Shown one piece after another: positions 25,576-39,000 of a stretch of DNA of 64,000 nt; the stretch's first letter is position 1, and each line of letters begins with the position of its first letter. Position numbers and translations under genes: made by a program. Origin of the DNA: Escallonia rubra. Its lineage: Eukaryota > Streptophyta > Magnoliopsida > Escalloniales > Escalloniaceae. The notes under the pieces were generated by a model. It made no database searches and had not been told where the DNA came from. It saw nothing but the letters and a program-made list of their open reading frames with translations. The stretch covers positions 310,001 through 374,000 of the forward strand of contig JAVXUO010002887.1 of assembly GCA_033065855.1 (NCBI GenBank). The letters run 5' to 3'.

Positions 25576-26209
25576 GTATCTCATATGTCCACATTAGTAA
25601 CTAGACAATATATTTGACAAACGTTTCTGCAGTTAATAAATAATAGTATTTAAATTCATTTGCTACAAAAAGGAAAAAGTACCGGTTGTACCAACCCAAT
25701 GATACTCGTGCCAAACAAAAGCAACGTTTTGATTCAAACCTTATTCTCAATTAGCTCTTCCAATAGATTTATGTTCCAAACAAATCGTGGGTCAGCCTGA
25801 AAAACAAAAAAAAAACACCTTTTGTGATTTAGAAATGATTACAAACCAATGTTTGGCAAATTTAGTATTGCATCGTTTGGAATAGAAGAATCGACTTGAA
25901 TATCTGCACAAAATAACAAACATCTTTGCATAACCGTACTTACATTCTTACAGAAAATGACTTGTATCAGAACATGGATCAACAATTTTGGGGGCAGGAA
26001 AGTAAAGGATTTCAAAAAACCCATTTTTTTCTAAGCCTATCCCTTGTTCAGAAATTTTAAAAAATCACCCCACTTTTTCATAACTTTTCAAAACAATCCC
26101 ACCTTCCACTAAGTTTTATTTCCAAAATCCCTTAAAACATAATTTTCCAAGAAAAAAAACATAATCAAAATCTACCATCATCACTGACGCAATACTGCTT
26201 GGCCATAGT

Positions 26210-27189
26210 TAGACCTGGCAAAATGTTAACCGTATCCGTTACCTGAACCATACCCGGTCCAAAATGCTGGGTACGGGTAGCCATTTTCACTACCCGCAGA
26301 AATTGGACCCGGACCCGAACCGACCCGTAATTTTTGGGTAAATTCGGGTCGGATATGGTTTACCCGGCTACCCGTAATTTATCGACTATATAAACACTGC
26401 TAGGGTTTCTTCCTCTCACTAATTCATTCTTCTCTTACCTTTTCGTGCGCCGCTTTTTCCCTTCTCTGAACTCTCTCGCGACTCTCTCTCTCACGACGGT
26501 CGACGGCGCACGACGGTCGACGACGCACGATGATTGACGTCGCTCTTTCACGATGGCACCCTCTCTCACCACCAGTCAGATCCACTTCTATCTGACGTCG
26601 TCGCTCTCTCTCACAACTAGCCAGATCCATCAACGACCAAGCTATCACGCTCCACCGTCAGATCTGCCGCAGATCTGCCGCCACCGTCTCCGATCAGATC
26701 CGCTATGGATCTGCCGCCACCGTCTCCGATCAGTGTTATTTGTGTTGTTTGTTTTATTTATCTAAGTATTTTATTACCTTAGAGGTAGGAAATATTTTGT
26801 AGGTGATTTTCAAGTTTGTGTTAGATATTGTGCTTATTGTGTTTGGAGATTTGGAGTGATTTGTGTGAGGATTTATTTGAGAAGTACTGAACCTCCAACT
26901 GCAGCAAAAATTTCAAGTATTTTCAAAGTGAATTGTAAAAATAAATTAAATCGAAAGTTATTGATGTTTTAGTAATCAGAAAGAAGAGAAAGAATATTGA
27001 TTATCTGTTAATAAATAAATAATAAATAAATAAATTACCCGCGGGTAATACCCTACCCGTAAGGGTAGGGTACGGTTTCAGAAAAATTCTACCCGAAAAA
27101 ACCAGGGTAAGTTATATCCGACCCAATTTTATCCGTACCCGACCGGGTTTTACCCATACTCTGACGGGTATACTCGTTTGTCAGGTCTA
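26210..27189. mobile_element. Non-autonomous hAT-like element
   Basis: The ends are TAGACCTGGCA (26210) and the inverted TAGACCTGACA (27189). Subterminal regions on both sides are packed with ACCCG/CGGGT motifs in opposite orientation, as in hAT elements. The 8-bp flanks GCCATAGT and ATCATAGC share 5 of 8 positions, consistent with an old 8-bp duplication but not proof. The interior includes a promoter-like stretch (TATATAAACACTGCTAGGGTTTCTTCC at about 26,388-26,414) and CTCTCT-rich leader-like DNA. No transposase is present. Confidence 0.6.
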
Positions 27190-27373
27190 ATCATAGCTAT
27201 CAGAGATTTACTCCTATATTTTACCCTGAAGAGTGTCAAATTTCAACCAAACTGGGGGGTTAGACTACAGAAGGTGCTAGAACAAGCACGCAGTACATCC
27301 ATCGATCACGATTCCTCCCCAGAATCCTCCACAACCTTCCCCTTTCAACCCAAAACCGACCTACCCATTTGCC

Positions 27374-27380
27374 TATATAT
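27374..27380 (+). promoter_or_regulatory. TATA box of GSTU gene 3
   Basis: TATATAT lies 89 bp upstream of the start codon at 27469, a spacing similar to that of gene 2. The preceding hAT-like element ends only about 185 bp upstream, so distal promoter elements may have been displaced. Confidence 0.55.
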
Positions 27381-27435
27381 TCTCAGTTCTGGCACCACTT
27401 AACCCATATATCCCATTCTCATTTTCACTTAGTAG

Positions 27436-28676
<1,241 letters not shown>

Positions 28677-28763
28677 GTGGCCTCTATGGTCTGGCCAGTT
28701 GATCAGTGTGCTTTTGGTTGGTTTATTGTATCAATAAGTTTCCTGTTTTGCCTCTTACATTGG

Positions 28764-28769
28764 AATAAA
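28764..28769 (+). terminator. Polyadenylation signal of GSTU gene 3
   Basis: AATAAA lies 88 bp after the stop codon, in a T-rich 3' UTR. Confidence 0.5.
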
Positions 28770-28869
28770 GTGTCTGCTGATGAAGGAGATACTTAGTTGT
28801 ATCTACCACTCTCCCCCAGTGTGATGGATGTTTGCATACTGGGGGTAATGGAAATACACTTATCAGTTT

Positions 28870-30880
28870 CGAGTTACTGAACTTTTTTCTTGAGTTTCTC
28901 CTTGTCCGGTTTATATGTTGTTCTCTAGTGCAACTTCTTTGCTGTTCTTGTTAAAAGCGAAATGTGGCGTATGCCAATACCGTTCGAAATTTAGAACCAA
29001 TAAATAACCAATTTTGAGATAAAACAGGTGCAAAAACTCAATTCTGGTAATCACAGAACTCGTCATTCACTTTCAGATGAGCATAAAATATGTAATTCAC
29101 TTCTAGTTGAATTTGTCACAAGCTAATAAAGGAAGCTACACTTCAACAGGAAGAGAAGAAAAAGAATAATAATCTTCTTTTATCTTATTTGTGAATTTAA
29201 GAGAGAAAAGAAAGTATCATTACTTTCTCTTGTTTGTGAGTTTAACAAAAAAAAAAACCAGATTACACATGTGATATTACATTGTGATAATTTTAATGAA
29301 AATTATAAAATTATGATCCTAAAAAGAACATGATTTGTCGGGAAAACAAATTGATCATCAAGGTCATCATATAAAGTTCATATCATATTACTGTAATATT
29401 TTGCCAATTTGCCAAATACGCAAGATTGTCAAATGATGAGACTGTTTACCATGGTTAATGAGAGTTTAAAATTCAAATTTTTGCAAATTTTAAACAGCCC
29501 ACCTTCTATTTTTTACCACCATTATATTACCATTTTAGTTTCTCATTCTCCTTGTTCTCCCCCTCATCTCTTCCATTTTCACCAACCACCGTCCCCTTCC
29601 CAGCACAGCTCCATTCCATATATCGGAGACTCCTACTGTTTCAACTATATATTATTCTTGTTTGCCGATGGTATCAACTCATTTGTTGATCTCCCAACAG
29701 AGTCCATGTCTCCTCCTCATCATTTACAAAGGCTATATCATGAAAAAGCAAGTGCATGTTTTTGGTTTCTGGTAATGGAAGAACAAATCATGAAATTATC
29801 AAATAAAACTCTCGATTATCTACCTGTGCAGCCACAAGGAAACAAACAAACTGACCTTGCTTTATAATCGACTAGTGAGGTTCATTTCTTGTGGCAAATC
29901 ATTTGATTACGATGATCGATTTGCTTTGCCAAACAAAATCAGTATATATGTGTATATACTTACCAATGATCAGGGAAAGTGTAGTAATTAGGCTTGGTGC
30001 GAATGATGGTTTGAGATATGGACCTACCACTAGTGTTGGTATGAAATCAATTGATCTTATGATCTTATGATGCCTAAGATCAATTGAAGATGACGGTAGA
30101 TAAAGAGAGAGTGATGAGAAATGAAATTTTATCTATAGATAACTTTGTGTTTTGGCGGACTCTTCAAAATTTTTACAAAAATTTTGAATTTCTAGCATTC
30201 ATTAAACCATGGTTAAGGTTTTTATCTTGTTGGAGAAGTGTCCCGTAAAGACTTATTTGTCTATTTGTCACGACATTACTAATAGTCTAACACCAAATAT
30301 ATGCCCGTTGACGTGATGTTAGACAACTACCGAATCCATCCAATAAGATACGCACTTAAAGGAAGAGTGGCTTAATTATCGATACCCCTCTTGCCAATCT
30401 TTTAAGAAAGTCTTTCATTTGCAGCCTCCTTGTAAAGCAGCACTATGCTAATTCTCATTTTTCCTCGATCTTTCCAGAAAAGTGAGTTGACTAATCAACT
30501 CAAAGTTGGTGAGATGATGGAAGCGAAATCCAAATACTAATCTTCCTTACAGGCCTCCTTTCATGGAGAATACTGTAACAAAGATATAAATAAAGAGTAT
30601 ACCAGTTGAATGGTCTCATGGTACTGTCTCATATTATTACCAGACAAGTCATTGCGTAGGTAATGCCTTCATTAAACAAAGGATTTAGGACTTCAATTGT
30701 CTTAGAATATAACCAGACACGATTCACTTCATAGGAACTAGAAAATGGTCATCAGGAATGAGGTAAGCAGTGACAAATATATGCCCCCGGTCCCTCAAAT
30801 CTAGTTGCTTGCAATCAATGATAATATCGTATAAATACTCACTCAATCCTCATTGTGTTTCAGTAATCACAAGCACTATT
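28870..30880. other. Intergenic DNA between GSTU genes 3 and 4
   Basis: AT-rich with no recognisable gene. The open frame at 29409-29867 has no domain, biased composition and no relatives that I recognise. No inverted-repeat termini or poly(A) insertion was identified. The 5' flank of gene 4 (about 30,820-30,931) contains CGTATAAATACTCACTC, a likely TATA box (TATAAATA at about 30,830). Confidence 0.5.
30829..30838 (+). promoter_or_regulatory. TATA box of GSTU gene 4
   Basis: GTATAAATAC lies about 95-100 bp upstream of the start codon at 30932, in the same position relative to the ATG as in genes 2 and 3. Confidence 0.65.
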
Positions 30881-30925
30881 ATTACACACTGTTCCTATAG
30901 GTGATAAGTCGCTACTTGCTTTTGA

Positions 30926-31901
<976 letters not shown>

Positions 31902-32675
31902 AGAAGTCTAGCAAGAGGATATGGCTTTTTGGTAAATGTTCGTTGGTGGACATTAGTTCCAATAACACTTATTGGAGTCTTTCTTGCTTCTTCTTCTTTT
32001 TTTCCCCGTGTTTCCTCCCTTGAGACATGTATTCTGCTTTGATATTGCAGATGTTTACTTTTTGTTCCAGTTGAATAAGACAGGATTTCTGTTCAAAAAT
32101 TTTGGCAAGTAGAAGGATCAATATCAATATCAATCAATATTAATATATAACTATATAAAAAGCTAAGGTTTTCGCTGAAATTCTTTACTCTCTGGTTAGC
32201 TCTGAAGTTATCTTGAATCTAGACTTATGATGTCTTTAATCGTAAGTAGTATACCTTGAATTTGGACTTTCCAATATAATAATCAATATGATCAATACCA
32301 TCAATATCATCAATCAATAGTAGCAATATAAAAGACGAGTTCTTCTTTGGAATTTTGCCACGTTTCCTCTTTCAATTCCAATCCTCTGCTCTCTGGTTAA
32401 CGTCCAAATTTCAACGGCCGTTCAATTTTTGAGTCGTTTGCAATGATTTTGTCAATCTCGGGGAACATTATTGCCAAAGTTGAAAACACGGGGAGCGAAG
32501 TGCAAATACATGTAAACCTCATGGGACAGTTTTGTCATTAACTCTAATACATAATATTAACTACAAAAGAGAATGTAGCCAAAACAACTTTGTTGATTAT
32601 CAATGAAATATTTCTCCAATTAAGGAAGGAAAAAAAAACTATTGGTCACTTGGATTATCAATATATGGCTGGGTT
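31902..32675. other. Intergenic DNA downstream of GSTU gene 4
   Basis: It contains the gene 4 3' UTR (to about 32,090), then ATCAATATC-type simple repeats (32,118-32,150 and 32,275-32,330). Two copies of a motif TTTACTCTCTGGTTAGC / CTGCTCTCTGGTTAACG follow TATAAAAAGCTAAGG-like sequence, which resembles Helitron 5' ends. No full element could be bounded. Confidence 0.4.
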
Positions 32676-32690
32676 TCCATTTCACTACTT

Positions 32691-34512
32691 TTTTTTTTTT
32701 TTTTTGATAGAAGATCTTTGATCTTTTAGAATTGCATTCAAATAAACAGTTCGACCATAGTGGCATGGCAGATTAGGTTCATTACAGAAAGTTCTAATAA
32801 TAATACATATGATAATAAAAAGAACTACAAGTTAAACAAAAGGCTTGACGTGATGAAGCTAGGGACCAAAAGACTGCTCCAGGATAGGTATAAAATGCAA
32901 GCAGCAAGTTTGCCAAGGAAGATCCTCTCAATAGCTTCATAAAAGATAAGGACCACTCCTAGTTGGCGGAAGAGTTAGCTGAGCTTGCTGTCTGAGCTAA
33001 CAGTTTGGCTTCGTTGAGAAGGTCTGGATCTCCAATGGAGAGACTGCATATATCAAAAAAGGAGCAACGATAGCATAGATCATACAAAACAGGCTTCACC
33101 ACTCTGTCAAGCATATCAGTGTTCGTCATCTGTGAGAGAAGATAATGAGAATTAGTATGCAACATAAGATGTGCGAAATTTTCATGTTCTGCCCAATTGC
33201 AAGCTTGCAAAATGGAAATGGCTTGCGCTGAGTGATTGCAAGCAGCATAATAGTGTGAGAAATGTGCGGTTATTCTGATTCCATTGCTATCATGAACAAT
33301 CAATCCCACGGTTGCTGTAAGAGTCCTGGCATTCCAGTAAGAATCAAAGTAGACCTGGATGGTGTTTGGCCTTGTGCAATGACAAAGGTTATGCTCGGGT
33401 TGTAGGTGAATGGGTAAGAGAGGTAAAAGAATGAAGATTTGCTTATTTAATCTGTAGGTTGATGGATAGGTAAGGTTAAGGTGGGGTGAGATTATTGGTG
33501 ACTTTATACGATTGTGAGTTAAACTCGATGTAATTGAAATGAATAAAGAATGGGATTGAGATATAATATGAGTAGGAGAGAAAGGGACTTGACGAAAAAC
33601 ACACTCATTGTGTTGTAACCAAATACACCATGGCGTGCAAAAGAACTGAGTTTTGACGAAGGGGCATGAGGAGAATTGGGTGACGGTTTTCGGATCCAAG
33701 CAATAAGACATTCTTTAAAGGATGGGACATCTTGATTAGGTAAGATCCCAAGATTTAGCGCAGCCCAAACCGAGCGGAGAGATGGACAACGCAAAAAGAG
33801 GTGTTCTGCTGTCTCTCAATATCTTGGCGACAGAAAATACATTGGTTGTCTTGGATCATATGACGATAGTATAGAATTGATTTGAGAGGCAATCTGTTTA
33901 GGAGAAGTTGCGAAAGCAGGATTTGGAATTTAGACGGAAGATGAAGTGACCATAGATTATGTTAGGTGGCCATAGACACATGAGGTAGGGGAGGGGAGTG
34001 TGTTGCGGGAGGAGGTTTTTGGCCATTTTATGGAGGAGATAATACGCAGACTTAACACTATATACGCCATTCGTGGTTTGGTTCCAGAAGATAACATCCG
34101 AATAGTTGTTTTGGGAAATATAAATACTCTGAGATCCGCTACTGTATTCCAGGGGTGTACTGACTCCATAAAGGTGGAAAGGGGTTGTGGAACACTGTTA
34201 GGTACCACCTGTCATTCCATAGATTGATATTCTGGCCATTTCCAACTTGCCATGCAAGGCCCAACTTGAGAACATCCCTTCCAGCTAGTATACTTCTCCA
34301 ACCCCAAGAGCTAGAAGACGTTTTCCTACGCCAGCTTGTTTTGGCAAGGAGGGCTACGTTGAGCAGCTTCATAGACAGAAAGACTAATCCCCCTCGTTCT
34401 TTCGCATCACAGAGGGAGAACCAAATTAACCCAATGGGTGCCTTTGCCTGTCATATCCCCCTTCCAGAAAAAATTACTGAGAAGACTATCAATTTTCTGG
34501 CAAACTTGTTTC
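32691..34512 (-). mobile_element. 5'-truncated L1-type LINE with RNase H region
   Basis: Minus strand. The 3' end is a poly(A) tail (T tract at 32,690-32,706), and the 15-bp target duplication TCCATTTCACTACTT lies at 32676-32690 and 34513-34527. From 5' to 3' the element retains the end of the reverse-transcriptase ORF (FFWKGDMTGKGTHWVN, ALLAKTSWR, WRSILAGRDVLKLG), the link DVIFW..NGVYSVKSAY, a zinc-ribbon zf-RVT region (CIFC) and an RNase H-like domain (VYFDSYWNARTLTATVGLIV). Stops and frameshifts separate these, so it is dead. The catalytic RT core and endonuclease were lost by 5' truncation. Confidence 0.92.
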
Positions 34513-34871
34513 TCCATTTCACTACTTGGATTGTCAATATATTATCTTCAGCAGCTCTGGATTATTTTTCACTTGGCTTTGGCCCCTACCTCGTTAGTTG
34601 TCATTAGTCTTTGCTTTTTACACAATGCAATTTTGGCATGTCAGAGTTTACCCCTTGTAAGTTGAAGAAACCAAATCGTCACCTCTGCCTATAAATGATG
34701 CACTTCCTTATCATGCTTCCCAAATGACATGGCAGATCCACATCATCATCCTTACCCCACTAATTAAGCCCACAGTAAAAAAATAAATAAAAAAGGAAAG
34801 TTACTGTGCTTCTTTTGCCCCAGCATTCAACGGCAACACAGATTCAACTACTCAACCATACATCAGCGCCA

Positions 34872-35048
34872 TGCCCGAACGCAGGTTATCAAGACTGGCT
34901 TAGTGAAGAACTTTTGTAAACGCAATCAACTAAATGCAATTCCCGTCTTTTGTAAGGGGCTTTTTGCTTAGCTGCAAGTCATGGTAATGTCATGACTACT
35001 GCTTAACGTGAACGATAATGTCACACTTTTTTACCCAAAAAAAAAAAG
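34872..35048 (+). mobile_element. Short poly(A) retroposon (SINE-like)
   Basis: A 177-bp insertion ends in a 12-A tract and is flanked by ACATCAGCGCCA (34860-34871) and ACGTCAGCGCCA (35049-35060), a 12-bp duplication with one mismatch. The interior holds a sequence close to an A box (TGGCTTAGTGA) but no convincing B box. It may therefore be a SINE or a very short LINE tail. Confidence 0.6.
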
Positions 35049-35060
35049 ACGTCAGCGCCA

Positions 35061-36096
35061 CCGAATCTACATCACAAGCGCCACTACTCTTGCCAGACCA
35101 ATTTACTCTCACAATATCAGGTGATGCAATTTACTCTAAAACAACAGACATTTAAAGCAAACAATATTTCAGCTCTGATTAAGACAACTTATTACAGATC
35201 TCCAAAAAAGAAAAAAAAATCTATACGTCAAAACTGAAACACCATCCTCAACATTAATGACCACGAACAGTACTTGTCACTGAAGCAATAAACATAAGTC
35301 CCGTAGTACAAGCACTCGTCCATTACATAAAGAACATAGTGGCGGTGGACAGACGAAAAGGTAGAATTCATTATCATATGTCCGAGCAAGAAGCAACTAC
35401 ATGGGACACAGGTATAGATCCTATATTTATATAGAAAGGGAAAAGGAATGGAATGAGCAGACCGCCAAAGGAACAGAAAAATATCAATAGCATCTGATAT
35501 GTATTGAAAATTCTCACCTGATAGAATATATCCAAGAGTTCTCCGACCACATTTTGATGGGAAAAATGCAATGCATTATCTAATGAGGATGGTATGCCAA
35601 ACCTCAGAACCAAAAAGGATATCATACAAAAAGAATATAACTCTAAGCTAGTTCTCTGTCAACACTAGATGCACCGCCTCAGGAGGAGAGATTTTCTTAA
35701 CTCTTTTTTTTCGCTAGTTTCAAAATTAGAACTTTGATCTTAGTTTTGATTGGTGGCCCACATACAAAGTACAAAAATATTACCGTTCGCAAAGGATTTG
35801 ATGATGTGAGATGCCGACATTTGCTAATGATACTGAACTTGACATACCCCCAATTGTTCACTTGTAGAAGAGATCTCCATTGGTAAAGCATCATCATAGT
35901 GCTACAAATACTACACCACGGGATAGGTCCCAGCAACAAATGCCAGGACCTGGCAGACTGCAAAATTTATCAATCACAATGTTTAGTGTAAAGTCTTATG
36001 ATAACACTGATAACAACAGATTCAATTACTACTACATGGCATTATAACCACCAAGATTCTGAATCATTATATTGAATCATCAGAACACATACCATC
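35061..36096. other. Intergenic DNA downstream of UBP25-like gene
   Basis: No gene recognised. The part near 36,096 should hold the 3' UTR of the minus-strand protease gene. No repeat termini were seen. Confidence 0.4.
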
Positions 36097-39000
36097 CTAT
36101 GTTACTGACGGACCAGAACATTGGTTTTCTTGGCTAAAAGTTCTAAGACGTTGAATAAGATTGCCTTTCAACGACTCAGGAATTTGCGAAATAAAAGTTG
36201 GCTTGGCATCTGCAATCAACAACTTCCTGCATAGAACAAGTATAAATACAACAGACAACTTCGATGACACTAATAATACAACAGTTACTATCATGGTAAA
36301 AAAGCAACCAAAGGGTGGAAAAAGCTCCACCTGGTTACCCATTGTATACTGTTATTGTCAGGTTCATCATTTACCCATAACCGCGTTTGTTTATTGAAAA
36401 AACCTTTTATGACGTGGATAGAGAAAATGAAGAGGATAAACAAATAAGAAAAGGCACAAAGCATTTGTAACAGAAATCAGATTTTGGTCTCAGCAAAGAC
36501 AAAATGATGTATAGAAAAGATTTGACGGAATGAGAAAATTGATCTAGCTAAATATACTGCAAACATTTATATTAAACTGAAGAAGTAACTAATTAAACCA
36601 AAAACATGTCAAACACTGTAGCAGCTTGCAATTAAGATACTAAACCGATGTACGTCTTTATAGATATCCAAACATTCTACATTTAGATACTAATATATTT
36701 GAACATGTTAGTTTTCCATATAACAACTTGCCCGTGCATTTGAACTTTAGGCATGACATTTGAACGTCAGTTACAAGTAAATTGCAGATTAGATTCCCAC
36801 TACGTAAAATTGGCAACTTTAAGAGACGTACTTTATTTCATTAATGTTTGATGCATCATTGCCAGCAGCTGCACACTTTTTCTTTCTAGAATGCATGAAA
36901 GTATAAACTTCGTCGGCCCACCCACATGATTTTAGAACTGAAGAAGCTTCTTCCCCGATGCTGATACATACCAAAAGTAGCAGATATTAGTTGAAATTCT
37001 CAAAACAAATATATGAATATAGCAAAGATTCAGAACTTTGAAGATCAGAATGGAAAAAGGCCAGAGAGAGGGATATCAGAGAAGAAAATCTAGTAGCATT
37101 ACTGACATCTTCCCAATCACTGAGAACAAACTTACCATCTGGCCACCAATTACCTACACAAAATTATCGAGAAAATATACCAACATTAGAAATTAAAAGA
37201 ATATATCAGAAAAATAAAGGCTGCACTCTTTTGTGTTGCTTACCATTTTTTAAAAGGGATGTGCATTTCACTAAAAGGCCAAAACAAAAATGGAAAATCA
37301 GCAGCAAGACCTAGCCACTACATGACCCATCCCTACCTATTCAACTAGACAATAATCACTTCTCACTGGAGCATCTGAAATTAATGAATGTTCAACAATG
37401 TTAGCTATACGGATGGAGAGAGCATGAAAAAGAAAAAAGAGGACTACCAATGTTCTTGTCATTTGGAAATATGAATTTAAGCACTAGAAAATCCAGCAAT
37501 TTCATGCTTGGATGGAGGATTCATTAAACAACATTAAATTCGATATGGCCTCTTTTTCTTTTTCAGGCTCCAGCTATCTGCAAGGTTGAAATTGTCCAAA
37601 TTGAGGAGAAAGGAGAAACTCCACCTATGCAACTTTAGAGGACCTGGAACTGTCCAAATCATCTCAATCGATGATCCGTTTTCCTAATTGGGGTCACCCT
37701 CACCTTGTTGCAAGTGTCCTCATTTCTGATCCTATCCTCTCTCATGTGGCCACTGATCGACCAAGGCATTTCCATTACGCTCATCTTATGTGCGTAAGGC
37801 TTCTTAGTCGCCAAACATTCTAAACCATACGACACTACCGGCCTAAAAATATAGAGGGGAACGATGCAATTGCACAACGCTCCAAAAGCACCCCTTCATT
37901 ACATGCAACCCCATCTTATGCCAAAGGTAATCTCTGCTGCCCTACAATGTGACATATTTTTCACGTACTTTCAGAAAGCAGCCAACGTTTCCATGAAAGT
38001 GGTCATTGTTTATATGAGTTGTACAAGACTACCTATTTAAGAGCTTCTGAGACTTCCTGCATATCTTTGTAAACATATTACCTAAGAAATAAAACAAATG
38101 GCTTCTTAGGCTTGGTACAGGCTGCAAATGTAGTAAGAAGGAACGCAAGTGTCCTACTGAGGTACTTGGCGCATTCAAATTTAACACTATATCATCCCTA
38201 AACAGCGTAAACCACAGGATCAAAATCAAGATTTCTTAGTAAGCTCATGGATTATTAAAGCATATCAATAGGTTTAAGGTGAATTCATGTCATAGCAGAA
38301 CATTCAGTGGTCAAAACACCACTAGTTCACATCACAGATGTCCCCTAATGCGGCACAATCCTCTACTTCCTCCCTGCGTCTGCCAATTATTGAGCAACCT
38401 CACTCTAAATGAACTTTTGCTATCGACCCAAAATGCAATCTACTACCATGTTTCATCTCTTTTTTATGTTTAATCTAATTGTGTCAATTGATTAAACACA
38501 AAGCAAATCAAAAAAGGGTATAGGAGGGGCCACCCTTCATAGACACATAAATTCTTTTCTCAAAAAATTGAGAGGATTGGGATGAAAAGGAAATGGTGCT
38601 GGAAAATCCTGAAACTAATGTCCTCAGCAAATTTATTCTCAAAAACTCTATTTATTCTCTGCTTTGTCTTAGTGAGAGTTTGTTAGCCGAAGAGGCCTAT
38701 TTCACTTAGCACAACTTCATACGGAATTACTCCTGAAATAAGTTTTTCTAAATGCATGATTTTCCAAAATGCTGCTCATATAAACTCAAATAAATATGTT
38801 TTTTAGGACCACTTCTTGTTCTTCCTCATCTCATCTTTGCTTCAGGCACATGGATGCATTTTGGCTTTTAAAGTATTGGGTTAGTTGCAGACTCCTCGAT
38901 AAATCCACCAAAAGAAACCACCCTCTTCTACGCACAACTTATGGTTATATGAACCCACACAATCATTATCCTCAAATCCACCTATCCCCATCTCCTTCCC

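Larger units (their letters stand above)
23720..26148. repeat. 2.4-kb inverted-repeat structure with arms of about 570 bp
   Basis: The left arm (23,720-about 24,310) and right arm (about 25,595-26,148) are inverted copies with small indels. Landmarks shared in reverse are GGAAAATTA at the ends, ATGGGTTTTTTGAAATCC, TCTATTCCAAACGATGCAAT and TTGTAGCAAATGAATTTA. No target duplication is evident at the outer ends, so it may be an inverted duplication rather than a classic transposon. The left arm plus the central part carry fragments of a SAC-domain gene in plus orientation, and the right arm repeats one of its exons in minus orientation. A transcript of it would fold into a long hairpin. Confidence 0.75.

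Noticed and set aside
29409-29867. 152-codon open frame between GSTU genes 3 and 4
   Set aside because: No domain, low-complexity His/Pro stretch and AT-rich surroundings. Not supported as a gene.
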